Below are positions 1 through 10,596 of a DNA stretch of 33,077 bases, piece by piece. This DNA comes from Bigelowiella natans CCMP2755 (Eukaryota; Cercozoa; Chlorarachniophyceae). The notes beneath the pieces were generated by a model, which worked only from the letters and a program-made list of their open reading frames with translations, was not told the origin of the DNA and searched no databases. Location: NCBI GenBank assembly GCA_000320545.1, contig ADNK01000460.1:1-33077 (forward strand). The letters run 5' to 3'. The position numbers and the translations under genes were made by a program. Every line of letters starts with the position of its first letter. Position 1 is the stretch's first letter.

Positions 1-137
1 AGTGTGAGAAGAACTTGTTCCGGTTTATTATTTTCTACAATCGAAAAAACTACTCGAACCGAGGATCCAGCAGGGCTCTTTTTGGTCGCCTGTTTTCTCC
101 ACGAGGGGAGAAAAAATTCAGTCGTGTAAACAATCAT
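1..137 (-). CDS. Start of a divergent paralogous gene (truncated by the window edge)
   Basis: On the minus strand an ATG at 137-135 opens a frame that stays open for 45 codons to the window edge. The product begins MIVYTTEFFLPSWRKQ and goes on with SPAGSSV and IVENNK. It is clearly related to the beginning of the plus-strand gene in the right arm (RAPVGSSV, IAENNK), so the two are head-to-head paralogues about 290 bases apart. No function can be assigned. In this copy the frame runs from the ATG without interruption, unlike the right-arm copy. The alternative is that only one copy is a gene and the other is a non-functional duplicate. Confidence 0.4.
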   Translation of the reverse strand, partial: MIVYTTEFFLPSWRKQATKKSPAGSSVRVVFSIVENNKPEQVLLT

Positions 138-155
138 CCCCGCATCTTCTCGGTT
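1..155. repeat. Left arm of an imperfect inverted repeat
   Basis: The sequence from the window start to about 155 is the reverse complement of about 406-570, with roughly four of five bases matching by eye. Matching blocks include TTTATTATTTTCT, CCGAGGATCCA, CTCTTTTTGG and TTCAGTCGTG. The arm is still matching at base 1, so it probably continues outside the window. Both arms carry the start of an open reading frame in the same relative frame, which makes this a duplicated gene start rather than random low-complexity similarity. Confidence 0.85.
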
Positions 156-198
156 GTCGTCAGCCCCACACACACACACGACCTCCAAGTATATAGCT

Positions 199-207
199 CC
201 CCCCCCC

Positions 208-267
<60 letters not shown>
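199..267. repeat. Compound microsatellite C(n)-CT(n)-TA(n)
   Basis: A run of about 20 C is followed by CT repeats and then by TA repeats. It sits in the loop between the two inverted-repeat arms. The same C-run plus CT-run combination occurs again at about 27429-27472 inside an intron. Being in the spacer of a head-to-head pair, it would lie in a shared promoter region if both copies are transcribed. Confidence 0.95.
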
Positions 268-405
268 TGATTGGAATATAATACATGTGCGACTGCACGA
301 GTGAATATGATATGTCCTGAGAAAGGGAGGGAGGGAGAGAGAAGAGGGAAGGGAGTGAGGGTACGACCTATATACTTGATATGACCGAACTAACAATGGA
401 GCTAA

Positions 406-570
406 CGACAACCCAGAAGATACGAAGATGATTGTTTTCACGACTGAATTTGTTCTCCCAATCGTGTAGAAAACAGACAACCAAAAAGAGCTCCTGTTGG
501 ATCCTCGGTTCCTGCTGCTTCTTCGATTGCAGAAAATAATAAAACTGCAACAAATTCTTCTCTCACTTTC
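406..570. repeat. Right arm of the imperfect inverted repeat
   Basis: Partner of the arm at 1-155 in opposite orientation, with the same order of matching blocks. It contains an ATG at 428-430 followed by codons for MIVFTTEF, equivalent to MIVYTTEF in the other arm. Between about 453 and 460 this arm is one base longer than its partner. The frame from the ATG therefore meets TAG at 467-469, while the frame homologous to the left copy is open from 448 onward. Confidence 0.85.
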
Positions 571-1475
571 AACCGTCCTCCATTGCCGTTTAGAAGCAAG
601 AGGGTTGTGTTCAAAGTGGATATCGACGAAGGCATATGTGACAGCGTGTTTTCTTTGGTTCGTGCCAAGATTGCGGTTCACAGGGCCTTGGTGCACTTGA
701 AACAAACGAAAAAATTGAAAAACCGTCGTGCACTTGTGCCGTACTATGCAAAGAAGGCAGCTTTAATGCTAAGCAGCGAAGAAGTATCTCGAACTCCACG
801 CCAAGTGGTGAAAAATGTTGCGACTGAATTGAAGGCATTTCGGGTATGTGGCTACATAGCATCAGTCGTCTTGAAAATCCCTTATCGTGGAGATGTTTTT
901 AAAGAACATGACGTTTCTTTACTATGTGTAATCTAACTATGTTTCTTGATTTGTTGGGTAGTTTTTCTCATAAAATTCTTCAGACCATGTGTACTCAAAT
1001 TATCAAAATGATTCAATTTCTTGGCATTGCATCATTGTTGTGCCGTTTGCTCGAGTAGGTACCGGTGAATGCAGTGGAACTGTTCGGAGCTTACACGAAA
1101 GGGCGAGATCGGACGAGGGAGTTGTTCAAAAATATCTCGGTTTCGCGACGAGAGATCGCAAGAGATAGAAAGGCAAAGAAAAGGCAGGCTAAGGAGAGGA
1201 AAGAAGAAATTAAAAAAGCGAAAATTGAGGAGTTGATCAACCGTCGCATGCAGGAGGCGGCAGCAGAACACCAAAGGCAGCTTCGCAAAGAAAGGGAGGA
1301 TTTCCACCGTAAGGTGAATCAAACACATAGGGCCATCAAAACGCATGCCCGACATTTAGTACGCCTGGCAAAAACCGTGAAGAAATTGGAAAGATTTGGG
1401 CGCAAAGAAGGATACATTTCCGATCCTCTTTTACCATGGACACGAATTCTTTGTAAATTCGCACGAAATCGCTGA
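428..1475 (+). CDS. Uncharacterised basic, coiled-coil-rich protein (two clear exons)
   Basis: Exon 1 is open from 448 to 843 and exon 2 from 1059 to the TGA ending at 1475. The intron 844-1058 has GTATGT and TAG ends and keeps phase 0 (KAFR joined to VPVNAVELF). The joined protein includes VVFKVDIDEGICDSVFSLVR, then a long very basic helix (KAKKRQAKERKEEIKKAKIEEL) likely to form a coiled coil, and ends FARNR. I recognise no family. The start is unclear: the ATG at 428 is out of frame with the body because of a one-base difference from the left-arm paralogue. The copy may therefore be frameshifted, may use an upstream exon, or may be spliced near the AG at 468-469. Confidence 0.5.
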
Positions 1476-1559
1476 GTGGAGGGTATTCAAATTGTGAACG
1501 ACTTGCAGAATTGGGAGACGTTAACTTTAAGCAGAAGACCATCTACCTAGCATCGTCTT

Positions 1560-2100
1560 AATGCGCAGCTTATCATTATATCCCCACATTTGCTAGACCT
1601 AGACTAATGCCACATATAGCTACCTACTAGATAAGCTATCAGATGCGCATACAACAATGCCCAAATTTGCACGTAGATGCTGCTTTAGCCATATTGCCGT
1701 TCTAGCGTGTTACATAGCTAGTACGCTAATAGATAGTTGCTGATATGGCAGCATGCGCTAGTGCGGCATGCACACGTGCCTTGCCTGTGATGTGACGAGC
1801 TTGTCCGGTGCCATTGTAGCATAGCGCCAGCTAGCTAGCTAGCTCTAGAGCTAGTGCGTCCCGACTGCCCGTCTGCATGTATACCGTACGCATGTGAGCG
1901 TTCCAGAGTTGGCATGTACTAGCTAGCTAGATAGCTCGCGCTCGGCTGCTGATTAACAGTGAAGTGAAGCTGCGCAGCGTCATGGGAAATCCGGTTGTGA
2001 TGGACCACATATGCACGGCTACATATATGCTTGATGCTTGATACGCAACAAGTACGTACCATGAAGTACCAATACTGATACTCTAATTGCATGCATTGTG
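1560..2100. repeat. Palindrome-rich intergenic island A
   Basis: This gap between two convergent genes has no credible open frame. It is packed with short self-complementary words: tandem CTAGCTAG near 1830-1845 and 1918-1932, GCATGC near 1752 and 1768, and several CATATG, TGCATG and GTACGT words. Base usage differs from the neighbouring exons and from the simple repeats. Flanks 1476-1559 and 2101-2548 show nothing I can assign. They should contain the 3' ends of the two converging genes. Confidence 0.6.
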
Positions 2101-2548
2101 GAACTGTATCGAGAGTGAGGTTTTGCTTGGAATAACTGTGTTTTTGCAGGCCAACAGCATGCGGTATTCGCTAATCTAGATACATACTACCAGGCAATAA
2201 AGTGAATATTTCATGCTTGTTGCACACAGTCAGTAGTAGCAGCTCTGGAATGTCATCTCATATCAGCAGAGAAAAAGAGACAATCTTAATCCAGCACAAT
2301 ACTTTCCCTTCTCCGAGATTCACGATTGACATTGCACCCTGTGAGTAATGTTTCGCTTTCAAATTTCTCGAGGCCTTCAATGGCCGTATTGGAACATGTT
2401 TGAAAACCACCTTCAACAGCGCTAGCTTCAGTACTCTGGGCGCACCATAACGAAGAACGCACGTCTTGGATGATCCTTTGGAACGATTGTAAATAATATT
2501 AATACAGCCCTTTCATTGAACAACACATGGTGGTGGTTGCAAACTATT

Positions 2549-3746
2549 CTACCTGTTATTGACTTCTTTTTGCCATTCTGTCTGTGGATTGAGAATCATA
2601 TTTGCTGAGATCTCCAGTTGGCGTAACGCAGAATCCAAGGAGAAATCGCTCATCTGTCCTCCTTTGGCCAGCCACATGGCGACGGCAGCAGTAAATAAAA
2701 CAACATACACCTGAAAGAGAAGATTACTCAACCAGAAAAACCCTAAAGACTGCAGGCTAACCCTGATCTTGTCAATTAGTGGGTACATACTCCGCAGTTG
2801 TAGTCATCCGCTTGGACTGTATCGTGCGTCCGGGTTAATATGAGAGAAGGGTCAAGGCCTGTTGGTAGAAGTGGTAGCAGTAGTAGTAGTAGTAGTACAT
2901 CTGCTTGTCAGGCTGCGAACAATGATAGCGCATAGCACCGCCAAACGACGTCGTCGTCGTCGTCGCCCAGCAACTCACCTCGTAGGGATTCCTGAAGGGG
3001 AACCAAGTCGTCTCTCGGTATGTAGTTCGTTCCAAAGCTGTCGATCAGGAACGCGGAACAACGACGGCCCTAGTGATGATTGGTATGGAGAAACGACGAT
3101 GTTCAACAAAAGGCCATACGTACATGACAAAAAGGTCTTGTGCCTATCTTACCAGTGCGCCTTTGCTGTTGTTTTGGATATGAAGCACAAATAAGACGAA
3201 ATGGTCATCGTGCCATAGATGGAAGAATAAGGTGTGTTCCTGAGGAGGGAAACAAGGGCAGCAGCAAGCTCATACTCGGCTACTATTTTCAACCAACCAA
3301 AACCCTCAGCGAAAACCTTAATTTCACAGAATTTTCTTCGCCAACTCTTCCTTCGGAAAAGATCGCACAGAGACTTGAGAGAGCGTCCATACCTGCGGAC
3401 CATTTACACCATCCCCATTATCATTTACACCATCCCCATCATCATTTCATCGTGGGGAAAGAAGCGCAACTGCTGCAGCACCCACATCATCTTGAAGTAA
3501 TGACTGACAACGATTGACGACTCTTCTTTCCCAGGACTTTTATGCTTGGAATCATCACGTTTGGTGCCTTCCAGCCTCAAAGCCTGGGATGTCAGGAGAA
3601 TTGAAGCGCACGTGACCTGAGAACAGCAGCAGTAGCAGTTCTTGAATCATCATCATCATCACCATCATCATCATCATAAAAGTGAAGGAATAGTGTTAAA
3701 TGTCACTGATCAGCAGCCGTGCATTAACTACTACAACAAAAACTAT

Positions 3747-3782
<36 letters not shown>

Positions 3783-5448
3783 AACCTGATCTGTTTTTAG
3801 CCAAGACGTATCCATGGCAATAGATGCATTCCCCTGAAGCTCCAAGTTTTCATCGGATATCTTGAAAATTCGAACTACTATATCCGCCTGCTGCTGCTGC
3901 TGCTGCTGCTGCTGGACCTTCGACAAATAATTCAGGTTGAGCTGCTGCTTGGATACGACGACGACCTCTCTCCTCCTCCCCCCCTCTCTCTTTCTCTCCC
4001 TGTTTTCACCCACTTCTTATGTTGTTTTATTGTTGTCAGTGTGCGCGCGCTCTGTGTTTACTCACAAGTAATCATGAAGTCATGACCTTTGGAAATGGAT
4101 CCTCCCCTCGTGACGATGATGTCCTCCTTTTAAGCCTTATTGACGAAGAAGAAGACGTTTGTATATCTAGATGGTTCTCATGTACGTCATCTTGTCCTTT
4201 CTTGCTGTTTGTTCGTGAACTCAATTTATTTTCTCTTTCATGATCACGTGGAAATGTCGTTTTCGCCTTCCTCTGCGCTGCCCTCTGCTCTCGCAACATC
4301 GCCATTTTTTTTAGAAAATAATTTGCAGGTGTGGTGGTTGGTGAAGGTGCCACTGTTTTGCTCGCATTTTCTGTTGAACAAGTTCTGTTGATGATGGAGG
4401 AGCTCCTGCTATTATTATTATCGTTATTATTATTATTAGTAGTATCTCTTCCACAAGTAATGCGACGACTTTCCCCATTGCTGCTGCCTCTGAAATTATT
4501 CTGATCCCCATTTGTGCTGCAGTTGCTTCTATCGTCTTTGCCAGAATCCCTACTGCTCTTACTTCTACGTCCACTAAGATTATTGAATACTTCTGTAATG
4601 CCATCGCACTCATTATCGTTGTTGTAAAATACTTCTTCAGAATCTAAATTGCAAGTCGTCGTCACCCCCTTTTCATCTTCATTCGGCGGAGAGTCACTAC
4701 TACTTTCCGTTAAACAAATGGCTTCGTCTTTAGAGGCGCCTCTATTGGTGGCGGATGATGCTCGACCAGGTTTGGGCGGCTGCTGCGAGTACGTTTGAAC
4801 TCCAATGCTGTCATCTATTCGGATGATGGGAACTACATCGGAAGAAGATCTTCGGATTAAATCGTAAAGAATTTTATCCCCAAGCAGAGATCCTTCATCC
4901 TCGGAAAGAATACTCGGCGAATCTATCACTAGAGTGTGACCGAAGAATCTCGAGGAGGAGGAGGAGGAGGAGGAGGGCACGTCCTCAAAAAAGAAAGAGT
5001 TGTTGATATTCTTGGTTCGTGGGAGCTTGCTGTGAATAGCTACATCCTTATGGCCAGCCGCCTTGTCTCTATGGCGCTTCTTGGTCCCCCTTTTTATGAT
5101 CTTCTTCTCTTCCACCCTCCCTTCTTCTCTTCCTCTTCCTCCTTCTCCTCCTCCTCTATCGAGGCCACTACCATAATCCTTCTCATCATCCACCAGATTG
5201 ATGACACATGCAGACCCTCTTTTCTTCTGGTGTGTCTTAGCTGTGGAGCTCCATCGTTCCTGCCCTTCTCCTCTTTCCTCCTCGCACATTTCGTGAGCCT
5301 TCCTCCTCGCAGGCGGGTTCTCATCACATACCTCAGCTCTCACCTCATGCACGACTCCATGTTCCAACAAACTCTCCTCCTCGGGACCTGGAGGGCTTGC
5401 CGAGAGGAGATCAGGAAATGAAAAGAATGACGGCGACTGATGCCCCAT
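2549..5448 (-). CDS. Ulp1/SENP-like SUMO protease (peptidase family C48), 8 exons
   Basis: Exons from 5' to 3': 5448-4087, 3947-3786, 3616-3486, 3392-3317, 3239-3153, 3069-2979, 2858-2791, 2710-2549, all phase-matched, giving about 712 residues. The C-terminal part has the C48 layout: WLKTDQ (near 503), VVSHYF, WHDDHFVLF (catalytic His near 590), FLIDSFGTN (Asp near 616), and QADDYNCG (Gln near 652, Cys near 658). It ends after an all-helical tail. Such proteases process or remove SUMO or related modifiers, usually in the nucleus. The first 454 residues are disordered, rich in Ser, Glu and Lys. They contain SUMO-interaction-like stretches: CVINLVDDE (81-89), HTLVIDS and AICLTESSSD. A polyglutamine run of nine starts exon 2. 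Family and active site are convincing. The E1 donor (GTCATG) and the E3-E4 junction are the least certain, and the start could lie upstream. Confidence 0.82.
3641..3789. repeat. Trinucleotide tracts in an intron of the Ulp1-like gene
   Basis: ATC repeats around 3648-3676 and TAC/CTA repeats around 3746-3781 fill the intron 3617-3785. In the sense (minus) orientation the second tract reads GTAGTAGTAG and begins three bases after the 5' splice site of exon 2. Confidence 0.85.
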
Positions 5449-5917
5449 TAAAGAAAGAAGAGCTTATGGATCCCACTTGTCCTACTGCTCCTCCTTTCAC
5501 GTCCCTTTTCTCTCTCCTCCTCTTCCTCCTCTTCCTCCTCCTTAATCTTATGAAGGCTCCTCCTCTCCTTTCCGATGCCACTTATTGTGCCGCAATTGTT
5601 GTCATATTTTCCTTGTCGCACTGCATTAACAGAGGCCATTCTATTCCACCACTTTTCCCGTTCGTAGCTTGGTGAGCAGGAGCATCGTCATCCATCCCCC
5701 TCTCTCTCTCAACGGAAGGAAGGACCAAAGAATGGGTGACCACGAGCTGGCGGTTATCCTTTCAAAAGTCTGACGTATTCGGCAAATCTTTGTCCACTTT
5801 TCGATTTTGGTTGAAAGGGGTGCTATCGAACATACAGTGAGATTACACCATCCCGACTCCAATCCGAAACTTCCGCAATAACCCCGTGAGCGTAGGAATA
5901 CGTGAGTTGTCGACAAA
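5449..5917. promoter_or_regulatory. Divergent intergenic region between two start codons
   Basis: This 469-base gap separates the start of the minus-strand protease from the first ATG of the plus-strand serine-rich gene, so promoters for both should be here. A CT/CTCC-rich pyrimidine block lies at about 5510-5550. I see no TATA-like element with useful confidence. Minus-strand frames here (for example 5639-5448) are open but low-complexity and may be 5' UTR or an extra exon. Confidence 0.4.
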
Positions 5918-6959
5918 ATGTCTAGTAGCGACTTGGTCATTGACCGCAAGGAACCGCAAGTAATGAAAAGACTAATATCGTTAAGTACCGATCGAGCAAA
6001 AAGTTTGCTTCCATTGCATTCATTTATCCTGTTAACATTGTAAACAGGTCAGTGATTGGGGGGCACTTTCTGAAGGCGAAGACGACGAAGAGGCACCATT
6101 ATCGAGGGTTTTGGAGAGGGGATTCAAGGGGCTCGAGCGTGACGTTTCGCAGAATGAACAAGACGAACTTGTCAGTTCTGCCATTTCCCCTTCTCAATGC
6201 TAGAATTGCTAATTATTACGTGCATAAACAACTTACACTAATCAGGAGGCCTGGCTGAATGATTCTGCTGGTGACACGACACCACCACCATCGCCACCAA
6301 AAATAGAATCACGGAAGCTTCCTCGTTCTCCGAAAAAGGTGAACATTGAGCGGGGGTTTGAAACAGTGACGCGCGAGATAGCTTCTGCATCTGGAAGTGG
6401 GGTATTGAAGCAACGAAAGGGGGGTGGGAAGGACTCGACTTCCACCACCCCCGTCGATAACTCTACATCAACGGGATTAAGGATGACCCACAGGAACAAT
6501 AACCAGCGCAGTATCAAATCAGGCCCCTTAGCCACCACAAATTCGCAAGTTGTTTTGAGGAGAACTTGGAACGGAGGGGTTCAGCAGTCGGATCCGAAGA
6601 AGGACGACGACTTCAAAGCGACAGACTCATTATCTGAAAATCGAAGTAGTAGTTGCATCGGTTCATCAGTAGGAGGCATCAAAATTGTCGATGGTGATGA
6701 TGATGATGATGAGAAAACCTCAGAGAGAATGGTGAACAAGGGGAGACACCACGATAGTCCTCAGCACCATCATCATGACCTTGCATCATCAGCGAATGGA
6801 AAGAAAGAAGTGGGTCAGAAAACAAAAAGTGATAAACGCCTAGGATTATTAGCAATGCTGTTGAACACGGCTGGCTTCGCTATCTCGATAATCATGATGG
6901 CTGGTGCGGCGGTAGGAAAACAATTAAAAGCAGCAGCAAATAAACAAGTGTGAACTCAT

Positions 6960-7034
<75 letters not shown>

Positions 7035-7177
7035 AACACATACATGTATTGTTCAAAGGTCAAAGCAGGGGCATGTGGAATCGTAAACTTTTTGAAGCTG
7101 ATGCGAAGTACCAAAAGGGTGCGCTACGTGGTCATGATCACTCTGCTCTCATTTCTGGTAAAGCAACAAAAACCCGC

Positions 7178-7211
<34 letters not shown>

Positions 7212-7908
7212 GGTAGTGGTAATATATCGTGCCACAGCTATCTTCTTATGAATGCTAACTTTTTCCTACAGGTTACCGGTCAAATTCTTTTACGGTCCAT
7301 CGAGACGAGCAGCATTCTCCAGACAAGTAGCGCCTCAAAGAAAGCATTTGGAAACCTACAGGTTGTCTCCAACCCCCACCTCCCTCCTTCTCCTCCTCCT
7401 CCTCCTCTTCCTCCTAGCGAAACCACCGGTAACAAGGGGGGCAATGAGGAGGATAGAGGTAGCGACAATGATGGGACGACCAATGGCGCAGTAGCAGCAG
7501 AAGCAGCCACCTCAGTCGTCAAACTAGTCAATGATGATGATCCAGCAGGGATGTCTGTGGCTAACGCTATCAACACCTTACCTGAGAATAAAAACAGTAC
7601 ATCCAGCACTCATAATATAGAGGACGACGATCATGATAGTAGTAGTAGTAGTAGTAGTAGTAGTTATAGCACTGGTGGAGACAGTAGCAGATATCAAGCA
7701 GAAGATAGTAATGGAGGAGAGTCCACGTCCCTTCCTGCCGGTAACGTTACCCCCACTGCAGCAGTAGTTTCTGTGGAACCAAAAACTAACAATACTTTAG
7801 ATGCTAGTGCGGGAGGAAGCGATGCTGCTGCGCTAGGTGTAATAGATGGAAGTGGCTCTAATAATGCCACCGATACGAATGGTTACACGAATAGCAGCAT
7901 CGGTGGCG

Positions 7909-7942
<34 letters not shown>

Positions 7943-9025
7943 ATTTATGGTTGATGATAGCTCCGTCGATCAAAAAAAAGAAGCTGTTTCTCCCAGTAAT
8001 ACTACAGCAGCAGCAGCAGCAGTAGACCCTATCATGAACCCCTCCTCATCAGCACAACAGCCATCTTCACCAGCCCCTGCTATTCTGCTCCCTTCACATT
8101 CAGAGCCGATATCTTCGTCTTCACCGTCTAAAAAGAGAAGCCTTGCTTCCCCTGCTGCAGCATATACTACACAAATAGAGATAGCTAATCCTGAGGCCGC
8201 CATAAACACCAATAAAACCTTAAAGGCCACTATAGAATCAGAAGCACTATCAACTCTATCGTCACAATCATCACTTTCTCCAATTCCTTCTCCTCCTCCT
8301 GCTCCTGTCCCAGCCTCCCGCTCTAGGCCACTCCAGAGTCATACAACAGAGAGTTCTAATGATAGCAGAAATAGTCATACCAACAATGGAGGTGGTGGTA
8401 GCAGTAGCAGTAGAAGTAGTAAAAATAGTAGTAATAGTAGTAGCAGTAATAGTAGTGGTAGTAGTGGTAGTAGCAGTAGTAGAAGGGATATTAGCAAGAA
8501 TCATGCAAAAAATAATGCAACTGTGAGTACCAGCACAGACAGGAATGAGGACGCAGGAATATCGATTACAGTACCAACCACCGCTGCTTCTTCAGCTACT
8601 AGAGAAGGGAGCGTGGGGAGGCAGCGGGACTATGCTGCTTCCTTAGGCCACACTGAAAAAGATGGAGGAAAACATCATTCAGATGAGCTTCGACCAAGTC
8701 CAAAAAATACAACAGCGAAAGTGATGGCAGCAAATCTAACATTAATGAAAACAGACAAAATTACATCTCCCTCCTCCCTCCCCTCATCTTCCTCCTCTGC
8801 TACAACCTTAAACTCCTCCGCAAATCTTCCTCTTCGCCATCCACAAGACCAAGCCGAGAATGCTGAAACACCAGTTACGTTATCAGCAGGGGCCAATAGA
8901 ACAGAAAAGCGACAGGAAGAAAACCCCAAAGACAACCACAAAAGTGGTAACAATTCTACAATTGTAGGCCGGACACACGGTTCTCCTACCACTACCACAG
9001 CTGTTAAGATGATCAGCAGGAGCAA

Positions 9026-9057
<32 letters not shown>

Positions 9058-9680
9058 GTAAAACCATAAATGGTGCTATTGCTGTTGGTACCAGCAGTGC
9101 TAATAATAGCAGCGGTAATAGCGATGATGAAGGAGGAGGAGAAAGAAGTAACAAAGGTAGTGGGTTTAGTAGTAGCAGTGCAGAGTTAGAGGCAATGAGG
9201 GAGGCTCTGGAGAGGGAGAAAGCTGCTCACGAAAAGGTACGAACACCTCAGTTGGCAAACCTATAACGTCTACACCTTACTTGTTGCGTTTGCGAGCGAC
9301 CAAACGAAAGTTGTTAATTGATATATACGAAAAGTTTGTTTCCATTAAAAATGACAAATCCTGCTTGAACGCTTTGCAAATACGTTATTACGATTAGTCC
9401 AAGAAGGAGCTGAACATGCTGAAACGAAAAAGGTGATAGAAATTATTGAGTATGATGGTAGCCACTCTGACGTTAACTATGCGTGATATTTTGTCAACAC
9501 ATCTCACACACAAAGACGAACATCGCACATTCACACTCATACAGCACGCATGATGTAACACATCATTTGTTGTAGTGAAGTCTGCTGCTATCTGTTATGG
9601 GAATATCATTCGAAAGGGAAAAGCTGATAAAAATATTTCTCGGGTGAAACGCAAGTGATTTATTTTTTTCCAGCATGTAG
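5918..9680 (+). CDS. Large serine-rich protein with one hydrophobic segment and a coiled-coil end
   Basis: Exons 5918-5959, 6048-6170, 6246-6947, 7272-9236 and 9398-9432 join in phase with GT-AG introns. A possible terminal mini-exon 9674-9680 supplies a stop (Met-TAG). The protein starts MSSSDLVIDRKEPQ and continues VSDWGALSEGEDDEEAP, an acidic N-terminus. A hydrophobic stretch crosses the third/fourth exon region (LGLLAMLLNTAGFAISIIMM), followed by IETSSILQTSSASKK. About 600 residues are low-complexity Ser, Thr, Asn and Ala, with Ser runs written by AGT repeats. It ends in charged helix (ELEAMREALEREKAAHEK, SKKELNMLKRK). I do not recognise a family. It may be a single-pass membrane or membrane-associated scaffold. 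Most of the chain is probably disordered. The extreme 3' end is the weakest part of the model. Confidence 0.6.
6961..7211. repeat. CT, CA and AGT microsatellites within one intron
   Basis: The intron 6948-7271 contains (CT)n at about 6962-6997, (CA)n at about 7005-7028 and (AGT)n at about 7178-7211. The acceptor TTTTTCCTACAG lies just downstream. The same AGT motif is also expanded inside the next exon, where it is read as serine. Confidence 0.9.
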
Positions 9681-10300
9681 GATTGGGGAAGCAAGTTAGA
9701 GCAAGGAAGAATTTACTTCAAAAAAGTTGAAAATAGCACGAGATATATAGCTGGGCGAAAGCAGGGTACTTTCAAAAAATAGCAATCATTTTTCTGAAGG
9801 TTGAGACACTCATGTTATTGTGCATGATGATGCGAGCACATATAAAGATGTTGCTGATGACACTCTTCGATGTGACCGTTGCGCGAGCCTACGAAATGCT
9901 ATGCGGACCGTGCATTACGTGGCCATCGTCATCGCTGCACATGTGCGCATGTAGCGTCGATTGCCATCATCATTGTGCACACAGCATCGCTGTCCGCAAA
10001 TCTCTGTCTAGATGTGCCACCTGTCCGCACTACTAGACTAGCGCAGGATGGCGTGCTAGCATGCATTGTCACACATGACGCACGTTGCAAACAGATGCAT
10101 GTGCTTGTGAACACTAGAACATGCTGCCTCCAGTCTAGCAGTCTAGCAGTGAGCATTCTAGCATTGCACAAAACGCAGTTTCGTCGGAGCAAAGTGCCGT
10201 TTTGAAACAATGCGCAAAGCAATCTAGCAATGCTACAATCAGCAAAATCGAAATCGGTGCGCATGACGCACATGCTAGCATGCCAGCATGCACACGCTGG
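9681..10300. repeat. 3' flank and palindrome-rich intergenic island B
   Basis: No supported exon. From about 9880 the sequence is rich in GTGCGCATG, GCTAGC, TCTAGCAG and GCATGC words. A perfect 12-base palindrome CATGCTAGCATG lies at 10271-10282. CAGTCTAG is directly repeated near 10131-10149. Open frames on both strands here are short, cysteine-rich and mutually antisense, as expected of non-coding DNA. Confidence 0.6.
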
Positions 10301-10390
10301 CGCGTGCTGTTGTCTGGCTTCGATGGGAGCACCAAGAGAAAACACTGAATGACTTTTCCCATTCACTCACGATCGAACACGAGGACAAAG

Positions 10391-10514
10391 ACAATGATGA
10401 AAAACAACGTTTCCAAAGCGTGGCAAGACACTTGCAATGCACAATGATGAGAACAATGAGAACAATGATGAAAAACAACGTTTCCAAAGTGTGGCAAGAC
10501 ACTTGCAATGCACA
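10391..10514. repeat. 53-base tandem duplication upstream of the SERINC gene
   Basis: Bases 10391-10443 and 10462-10514 are identical except for one C/T difference (GAAAAACAACGTTTCCAAAG core). The spacing is 71 bases and ACAATGA-type repeats fill the gap. It lies directly upstream of the first recognised SERINC exon, in the likely promoter or 5' UTR. Confidence 0.9.
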
Positions 10515-10596
10515 ACCTCATCGTGTCGAACTGATCGCTGTGAGCAACGCTCCGCTTGGCGAAGACGACACAATTCAACCGTTGTCGCAAATTTAA

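Noticed and set aside
1560-2100. tRNA or snRNA genes suggested by the many hairpin-forming words in the islands
   Set aside because: No cloverleaf with A/B-box spacing or recognisable snRNA motif could be found by eye. The palindromes are too short and too repetitive.
3646-3680. CRISPR-like regularity from ATC/ATG repeats (also near 24050 and 28800)
   Set aside because: Pure triplet microsatellites with no unique spacers, in a eukaryotic intron.
9812-10366. Overlapping cysteine- and histidine-rich frames on both strands
   Set aside because: Short, antisense to each other, no splice support, and inside a palindrome-rich island.
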